From Ephydatia muelleri (Eukaryota; Porifera; Demospongiae; Spongillida; Spongillidae), in assembly GCA_013339895.1 (NCBI GenBank), contig JABACO010000001.1:14449604-14513603 (forward strand): 64,000 nucleotides of DNA, read 5' to 3'. Shown here piece after piece: positions 57,091 to 64,000 of this stretch. The notes beneath the pieces were generated by a model, which had not been told where the DNA came from, made no database searches, and was given only the letters and a program-made list of their open reading frames with translations. The position numbers and the translations under genes are program-made. Positions within the stretch are counted from its first letter, which is position 1. Each line of letters starts with the position of its first letter.

Positions 57091-57385
57091 GCAGTGTATC
57101 TCCGTAACAGATAAAGTAACAATTAACGAACAGAACACATCAATAAAGACAGGACCCCTCTACCGATACACCGAATTTGATGCGACTTGAACCCTCCTAC
57201 CTGAAGTTAGGAGGTTTTGAACTCTATGGGGTATTGGACCTCGTAACGTCGGCACTGTGCTTGTGCAAGACACCAAACTATACGTACACACAGAGAAAAG
57301 GTGTAGTATGAAGTGTTAAAAATAGGAGGCCGATAGCCATATAGTTTCGGGAAGTTATAACAATTCAATCGCGATGCATGTTTTA
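57090..57385 (-). repeat. Dispersed repeat family B, copy 3 (partial)
   Basis: Shares GTGTATCTCCGTAACAG, AACAGAACACATCAATA and CTATGGGGTATTGGACCTCG with 12170-12320. Confidence 0.7.
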
Positions 57386-57389
57386 CTCC

Positions 57390-59500
57390 CATACAATTAA
57401 TTATTTCAAATAACCAACCATTTAGAAATTATGAATTAAAATTAATAAAGCTGTCTAAATAACATAGACTCTGGGGGGGCGGTTTTACCAGAGGGACGGC
57501 AATGTATGCGAAGCTGTTTCAACTGGAGGGGGCAGCGGCAAGTTAAATGAACCAATTCGTCACTCACATGCACGCATTCTCTACTAAAACACAAGGAACA
57601 TCACGACTGGACAAAAGGGTCTTGCCCTGTCGGGGGGGGGGGGGGGGGGGGGGGGGGCAAGGCTATGCTGGATCCGGGGCTGAGAATACTGCTACATGTA
57701 TATATAAATCTGACTTTACGACGATACGCAAAGCTATGCCAAATATAACATTTGACATCATATTTGCGATGCGTAAACACGCGAAAAGTGAGACTTGACC
57801 ATTGCGTAAACATCAGATTTGCTTCGTTGTAAACATAAGTAAATGTGTGCAAACCCAGAATGTTTACGCCGCGTTAGCCGATTGAGTAAACGAGTGTTTG
57901 ACATCCTCCAATTCAAAACACACTATGTAATGTACTGTAAGGTGGCATCTCGTACACTGAAGGGCCACAACTGATAGCACAAAGGCTTTGATATCACAAC
58001 TCAATAATTCTGTACCCACAAATTTATTTTACAAACTCTTTATCATTGATGGGATCCATCTGTGCATTCCATGAAAAACAGATGCACATAAAACGTTTGC
58101 CTTACAGATGTGTGCTCTTCTTACCTATGTGGCCTGAATATAATACAGATCATTGAAAAGGTTGCTCAGTTGTCTGCTGCTTCCGAACCTGTTTCAGGTC
58201 ATGCTGAATCTGTGGTGTAAAGACAGAGCCTGCTACATGGCTGAATGTCAAAACAGCAACATCCAGTTTACTATACTTACTGTAAATGTGTATCAACCAT
58301 GTGACTTGCTGGGGCCTGTCTAGCGTGGAATTCCCCCTTCACTTGGCTAGTCCAGCTTGGTTTAGTAGCCCAACTAGCACCTCCAGCATGCAACCAGTGT
58401 ATGTGGGGGTGGAAGTGGAGGACCCAGTGCTAAGACCCCTGACAAGCACAAGTCCAAAGGTACTCTGCCTTAGTCTTGGTTCCAGACCCAGTTCACCACA
58501 GCAGCAGAGGGATTACATCACTGCTAAATTCGACCTAGTTTGAGTGTAGCTGTGATGTACTCCATCTGGTGCTGTAGTGAACTTAGCCTAGAACAGGGAC
58601 TACTCTTGCCTGGCCCCTTCTTGTGCATGGCTATAGGTCGAAATCACAAAGCATGGCATTGAGTTTATATATGTACACTGTAGGTATGCAACGGGGGGGG
58701 GGGAAAGTAAGGAGTCTGCCTCATACATGCACAGTACTTTAATTTCACACCAATTGTTTGAGACCATATTCAATCTTAACACGTACCACACACAAATCAA
58801 ATCGTCTCTTGTTATTAAGCCTAGATCAGGATATCACCTCCTCCCTCTCCATCCTCCGCACTTCCCCCCCTCCCCCCCCCCCCCTTTCACAATGTGTGTC
58901 TTAGCCTGGAGGTGTTCTTTCATTTGCACTCCCTTCAATTGCCCCTGGTATCTCACCATCCCACAACTAACCCTCTTTCTGCATCAATGCAAGCATTTAT
59001 ACGAGGGACAATGGAAACGTACCCAGAGACATAATACTGGGGGGGGGGGGGGGGGGGGGGGGGGACATACCCAGAGAGTACAACATTCCATCACACCAAC
59101 CTAACTCGCACTGTCATTCTCACCTCCATCAGGTCCCAGAACCAAATCGTGCCTCCTCTGCTCACACACACAATCGTGCCATCATCGTGAGAGTGACAGC
59201 AGTCAACCTTATACTCATGTGACCTTTGTACCTGGGGATAGACCATGATCTCATATCACACAGATACACATTTCTTCACAGATACTAGTGTACAAAAAGC
59301 CATAATACATGCACATGTGCACTAAAACCACTCCAGTACACCTCCCAAATGTACACACACAGATGCACACACTCTACCTCTCACTTACTCATTGAGCAGA
59401 TCTCCATTGTCCCTGTCCAGCAGTCTGATCTTCTCATACAGCCAAAACACAGTGAACATCTCAAGACAAATACAAACTTTCTGAGGGGGTGGAGAAGAAA
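57390..59500. other. Non-coding; long G and C homopolymers
   Basis: Holds G or C runs at about 57632-57657, 58690-58703, 58860-58886 and 59039-59064, and a half-copy of the 97-bp hairpin family at 58478-58540. No gene supported. Confidence 0.45.
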
Positions 59501-59502
59501 GG

Positions 59503-60220
59503 CTAGAATTCCCCCCCCCCCTCATTGAAGAAGAGAGGGAAAATGAAATCCCTCATAAGAGGGATTTCCCCTTCCAGTGATCTTATGTTCATCATTTCTT
59601 CAGCAGTAGTTTCTGTACTCTCTGGCACAGCCATTGGCCGTTCAGCATTTACAGAGTGCCACATCCTCTCTAGAGCAACTAAATCATTATTTCGCCTTGT
59701 CATTGTTTTGGTCCATTGAGTTTCGACATGGTCTAGACAATACATTTTTCTCTCGCCTCTTCGGTCTTCCATAAAATTCCACTTATTTTCTGTCATCCTA
59801 ACATCATAGAAATTCTCAAACTTTCTTCTTTGACAAGCATCTGTACAAAAAATGTCAAACATTACTACTATCTTTATTGAAGGCTAAGACTTTGGCATCA
59901 TAACTTTCATTTTTTCTGCTGTCCCTAGTCTGAAGCAATTCTCATACAGTTTGATAATGTGCTTTTTGATGTTCTTTGTTGAAATTGCAAAAGATCCAAT
60001 GCTCCTGCAATACTGACGTCAACATATCGGCTGCATTGCTTCTTGACCGTTGAGATTGTCCCGCGCGTCTTGGATGAAGAAGATAAAGCATAACTTCAAT
60101 TACAGCCTTTTTTGTTGGCAAAACACCATGAGGTAGGTCAGCAGATTCAAAGTAGTCCACACGTCCAAGGCATTTTCTCCCTCTCGACCTTGTTTCTACA
60201 CATGCCATCTTCTGTTTCAT
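59503..60220 (-). CDS. Unrecognised gene in two frames (92 + 119 aa)
   Basis: Minus strand. The first frame (60220-59942) starts MKQKMACVETRSRGRKCLG and has LPTKKAVIEVMLYLLHP and VLQEHWIFCN. The second (59862-59503) has FDIFCTDACQRRKFENFYDV and KMYCLDHVETQWTKTMTRRN. I recall low-complexity-free invertebrate proteins with this two-part layout (a helical L-P-T-x-x-x-V-I-x-x-L region, then F-D-I-F-C/D) but no function or name. The gap between the frames has no clear intron, so a frame break is likely. Nothing suggests an enzyme. Confidence 0.4.
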
Positions 60221-60229
60221 TAATTCGCG

Positions 60230-60760
60230 GCAAAACCATATACACGTGCGAACTTCAAGGGGTATGTACAGGGGGGTTGTGAGGGGTTAAAAATTCATTT
60301 AAATATATTTTCACATTCAGTGTGACCCAGTACATATTTTCAGAGTGGTAGAAATAAGAAATAAAAAAAAAAGTGCAAAAAGACCCTCCCTACCGGTACA
60401 CGTTTACTCCACAAGAACGATCGAGAAATACACGCATTTGGTACAGTGTACCGGTAGACAAGTTAGATTTTGCATCCTTATAGGGCAGTCGCTTCTCGTG
60501 GCACTAAATATCTGTATTTGAGGAAATCCATGTAGAGCTGTATATCGCTTGTTCAGAAACATGGCAACATCACTATGCTTAGTTTAACATTAAAACAATA
60601 CTTTCATCAGGGGTCCAGCCCCAAACAGCATGCACTCAGCTTGATACATGCGGTGCATGTGACAAACACCTTCCTGATGCCATGTGTGTCCATCCATGCA
60701 TGCCATGATGTGTAGTTTAGCTAAGTATAAATGTGGGATGTGGGCATAACTCATGGCTTA
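60230..60760. other. No gene seen
   Basis: Spacer between a minus-strand and a plus-strand reading frame; it could hold promoters for both but no element is recognised. Confidence 0.35.
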
Positions 60761-60769
60761 TCTTCAGTG

Positions 60770-61015
60770 GTCATTTGTATGGCTCATGGCTTTGTGAAGA
60801 ATGGTACAGACACTAGTGATAGTGCGGATGAGCTATACACACCTGTTACAGTAGAGGATATTGAATTTCAAAGCCCAAGAAAGAAAAAGAAGGTGATGGA
60901 AGATAAGAATAGCAATGCTTCGAGTTCAATGCCTAACCTTGCGAAGTTAAAGCTAACAATCTTGCAAATTCTATCGGCAGCTAGGGGAGTTGATGCAAAA
61001 GTTCTTTCTTGCTAG
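60770..61015 (+). CDS. Possible exon with nuclear localisation-like run
   Basis: Open frame after a cag acceptor at about 60770: TDTSDSADELYTPVTVEDIE, then SPRKKKKVMEDKNSNASSS and LAKLKLTILQILSAARG. The PRKKKKV run resembles a nuclear signal. Further frames to about 61850 (SLVEGLCGDDSKFTGFD; ICVNNDCSDSLDIWQ) may be later parts of the same decayed or intron-bearing gene. Family unknown. Confidence 0.25.
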   Translation, partial: VICMAHGFVKNGTDTSDSADELYTPVTVEDIEFQSPRKKKKVMEDKNSNASSSMPNLAKLKLTILQILSAARGVDAKVLSC

Positions 61016-61859
61016 TCAACAAATGGAGGCAGAAACATGTACACCTACTCATGCAGGAATTCCCACATCAGATGAGAACAGGATACTGCTGGGCCATGCA
61101 CATTTTGTATACACCAATCATCATTCAGTATGTGCCTCACTTGTTGAAGGTCTTTGTGGTGATGACTCAAAGTTCACCGGCTTTGATGCTTAACTTCGGC
61201 CTTGACCTTTTGTAACCCTTACAAGAGTTATTGGCTGGAATGATGGTGAGTAGTTCATGTCATTATTATTGCTGTACAAATTTACAAATTTACTTACTCT
61301 TCCACCACCACCACCACCACCACCCCCCCACCACCCCCCACCCCAGATGGAATCTGCAAAACATTTGGGCAGGTCTGTTGCATTGAAGCAATACATCACT
61401 TAGGAGAGACAAGAAGACGTAAGGAGTTGCATTTATGCTGGCAGCAGTTAAAGGTGAGTTGTCATGGCAACAGGAACGTGTTGTTTGCCGACAATGTCAT
61501 TCTGCACAGACAAGACTTTGGCACGGTAGCTCTACTGGTCTGTGCAGAATACAAAGCAGAGTGGACACTAGATACTTAATGGCAGAAACTGATTGTGTAG
61601 CAGCTCGCTGGACACTGGTTGAAATCGAAACTGGTGCAAGGTACCCAATATGTGTAAATAATGACTGTAGTGATTCACTTGACATTTGGCAGTATGTTTT
61701 GTCACATTTTTTTCTTCATACCACCTTTCACCAGCACCTCAAAATGCTGGCAAACTTAAATGTGATCATTCAGGTATACTTTGCTCCTCACTCACTTCAC
61801 ATTTGTCTACGGTATGGGCTTTCCACTTGCAGGGCAGGACAAAACTTGTAAATGGTATT

Positions 61860-62580
61860 AGCTTTTTCTGCCTCAAAGCATTTAACACCCTCTCCTTAGC
61901 TTACACGGTTTGCAGAACGATTATGGGTGGATCTCGATATGATCATTGATACCAAAAGCTAGTTTAAGCTCCTTTTTTGTAAAATATGGAGTTGTGTATG
62001 CTTCTTTTTGACTTATTTGCCACCACCAGCCTGCCACTGCACACCCTGCAATGTTTTGTAAGCTAACTGTTATGGAACTCCATCGCAAGCATATAAAAAC
62101 CAAGATGTTGATAATTATTCATAGATTTCAGCCGCGATTTTATATGCCCTAGATATCGCACAATGCCCCTAGATTCTGTATTTTATCGTCACAACTCACC
62201 TGGAAATTCGAGAGCCTCACAAATAGCCCAGCAAAAGATGCACTCGTAACGAATTAAGGGGCACGTGATTACTAGAAACGTTGCGCCGTATGTTGAAATG
62301 CTGTAAACATGTGAGCAGTTGATTTGGGTTTGTGCTTAGACTAATACTATGCTTGGAATTATCAATAGAGAGGCGTAGCGAAACTGGGTTGTAGCGGAAA
62401 TAGGCCTTGAAAATGTTAGCCCGTTAATGAGCTACCAAAATTATTTTTTACGTAAAATTAATGTGCAATTGAATATTCGTAAATGTCCGCTGTGAAACAC
62501 CCGTGACCAGACGCTTGAGTGTTTGATGAATAATACCAATAATATATTAATAAACACATGAACAATAAATTTAAATAGCC
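61860..62580. other. No gene seen
   Basis: Nothing supported on either strand. Confidence 0.35.
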
Positions 62581-62589
62581 TGTTTATAC

Positions 62590-63440
62590 AAGTTTAAATT
62601 AAAGTTAGTTATCCGTTGCAGTTTTTGTTACATCGACTCTTTCCACCCTTCCTCCATCCATGCGCCTTCTTTTTCGTTCCACGATCAGTTTTAGCCGTGA
62701 GAATACTCTCTCAGAGGGCGCACTGGAAGCTGGAATAGCCAGGTACTTAAGAGCCATCAAGGCTAGTCTGGCGTAGCCACACCCTCGCGTAGCCTACGTG
62801 TCTACGCGAGGGTGTGGCTACGCCAGACTAATCAAGGCAACGTGTTGGAACTTGACTTGATTGTCACTCCACCACTCCATGACATTGTTGACCCGCCAAT
62901 TGGTACATGTACATGTAAGTGTTTTGCTTTTATGCGTGTCACTTTCAGAAGCCGATAAGCTCTCACACTAAAAAATGAATAATATTTTAAAATTAAATTT
63001 GTACAAAGCAATGAAACTGACTTGCCTCAAAATCAAAGTAGGAATCCAAAGGTATTTGGGTTGTAGGAATTCCATCACTTCCATGTTCGCTTCCAGAGGC
63101 TCGGTGTCCACACCCGCAATGTTCAGAAGCTCCTCTTTGAACTGCTTTATAGCATTCTTTCTTTCTCTAGGTGTCAACCAATTCAGGCCGTCGTTACGCA
63201 TGCATGGATGAGCCACGAATGCCTCCAACCTGCATACATGTTATGAACATCAATCAGATGTTTTTTCATCCTGGATGGAATGTACCTTAACGTCAGGCTT
63301 CAGTTCCACACTAGTAGGGCCGCACTGTTTCATTTTCTTAGCAGCAGGAGGCTCTCCCGCACCACTGACTGATACATGTATGTCATCTGATTCAGATCTG
63401 GATCCTGCAGATTGCTCCATCCGGAAGACTGTAAACGTGA
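62590..63440 (-). pseudogene. hAT transposase remnant, ZBED-like
   Basis: Minus strand, from the 5' side: MEQSAGSRSESDDIHVSVS (63420-63290), a middle exon-like piece MEAFVAHPCMRNDGLNWL and EELLNIAGVDTEPLEANMEV (63228-62968), then WRVNNVMEWWSDNQVKFQHV and, after a 67-bp hairpin, ALKYLAIPASSAPSERVFSR with LIVERKRRRM. The W-W then Y-L-A-I-P-A-S-S-A-P-S-E-R-V-F-S motif is diagnostic of the hAT C-terminal dimerisation domain. The catalytic Asp residues are not visible, so most of the core is missing. The hairpin splits the motif. Confidence 0.75.
62764..62830. mobile_element. 67-bp hairpin MITE inside the hAT remnant
   Basis: Perfect 29-bp arms: TAGTCTGGCGTAGCCACACC... and its mirror end ...GGTGTGGCTACGCCAGACTA, loop about 9 nt. 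It sits between the W-W and LAIPASSAPSERVFS parts, so it inserted after the gene was in place. A partial relative lies at about 22640 (AGCCACACCCTCGCG). Confidence 0.85.
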
Positions 63441-63449
63441 GGACTTAAG

Positions 63450-64000
63450 CGCTTGCGCCAACGTATGTATGGCTAACGTCTCTGTAATAGATTCCTGCAC
63501 ACAAACGGCAATAAAAATCAATGCATGTGCTTTTATATATAACTGGCATATACATGTAATCACATGAATGAATGCTAGGCATACATGTGCTTGTCTAGCA
63601 AGTCAGTAGCAACACCTCACTTGCAGGGGCAGGCTTTTGCCTGCTCTTGCTGAGCTGTTCACACCTCCATGCTGGTCCTGCATGTCAGGCTCCGATCGCA
63701 AAATGTACATGTAAATTACATCACTTGGTAACCGTGTAAATTTGTTACGGTTCCCGGTTATTAAAAAAAAAAAAACTGGCGGTTTAGTGATTCGCGACCA
63801 GTATTACGTCATGCATTTTTTCTGGCGGTGTCAGGCCAACCGTATCGCTTTTTTACGGTTGACGGTCCAACCGCGGCAAATTATAATTATTGCGCATGCA
63901 TGGTAATACATATGATTCGGTAACTGTAATCATGCGCTCATGTTATACGTTTCCGGTATACATGTACGTAGTTCAGATTCTGGGGCAGTGACCATGCACA
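63450..64000. other. No gene seen at the window end
   Basis: 63740-63890 has repeated GTTACGGTT/AACCG motifs in both orientations, perhaps the edge of another DNA element that continues beyond the window. Confidence 0.35.

Overview
The window looks like animal nuclear DNA, most likely from a marine invertebrate such as a sponge or another early-branching animal. It is AT-rich with GT-AG introns, has one long intron-rich host gene, and carries many transposon families (LINE, Ty3/Gypsy, hAT, ISL2EU, piggyBac-like and many hairpin MITEs). The organism is inferred, because no marker gene fixes it. I see no tRNA, rRNA, CRISPR array or bacterial operon.

The main host gene lies on the + strand from 5356 to 41093. 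I read 12 exons from the sequence. All intron phases agree, and the exons sum to 1926 nt (641 codons plus stop). The product has a signal peptide, a Cys-rich N-terminal module, a large Asn-glycosylation-rich ectodomain, two fibronectin type III domains, one membrane segment and a short tail. It looks like a type I cell-surface receptor or adhesion protein. Four of its introns (14.2, 4.6, 9.0 and 4.8 kb) are swollen with mobile elements; the others are mostly 50-170 bp. A second copy of exons 1 and 2 lies at 50960-51453. It has a compact 145-bp intron, a 1-nt deletion, and no visible later exons.

Layout. 0.4-1.6 kb: fossil integrase with an Ulp1-like protease motif. 2.5-12.5 kb: dispersed repeats, MITEs and a 1.03-kb hAT-like element around exon 1. 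12.93-18.14 kb: a complete-looking young Ty3/Gypsy element antisense in intron 1. 18.8-24.4 kb: non-autonomous DNA elements around exon 2. 26.7-33.1 kb: minisatellites and an ISL2EU-like transposon (THAP-DDE transposase plus YqaJ-like gene) in intron 3. 35-38 kb: MITEs and a fossil integrase in intron 6. 42.2-43 kb: rearranged LINE piece. 44.1-45.1 kb: decayed ATP-grasp-like gene interrupted by a 1.65-kb transposon. 47.6-48.5 kb: decayed gene resembling the RAG1 N-terminal zinc-binding region. 48.55-49.1 kb: inverted-repeat element with a nested second element. 51-57.1 kb: partial paralogue, then several LINE fragments. 59.5-63.5 kb: unrecognised reading frames and a hAT (ZBED-like) transposase gene.

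Two repeat pairs inside the window act as empty-site controls. The 7527-8558 hAT-like element (8-bp TSD) and the 4818-5037 MITE (TTAA) are each absent from a related copy elsewhere, which supports their boundaries without any outside data.
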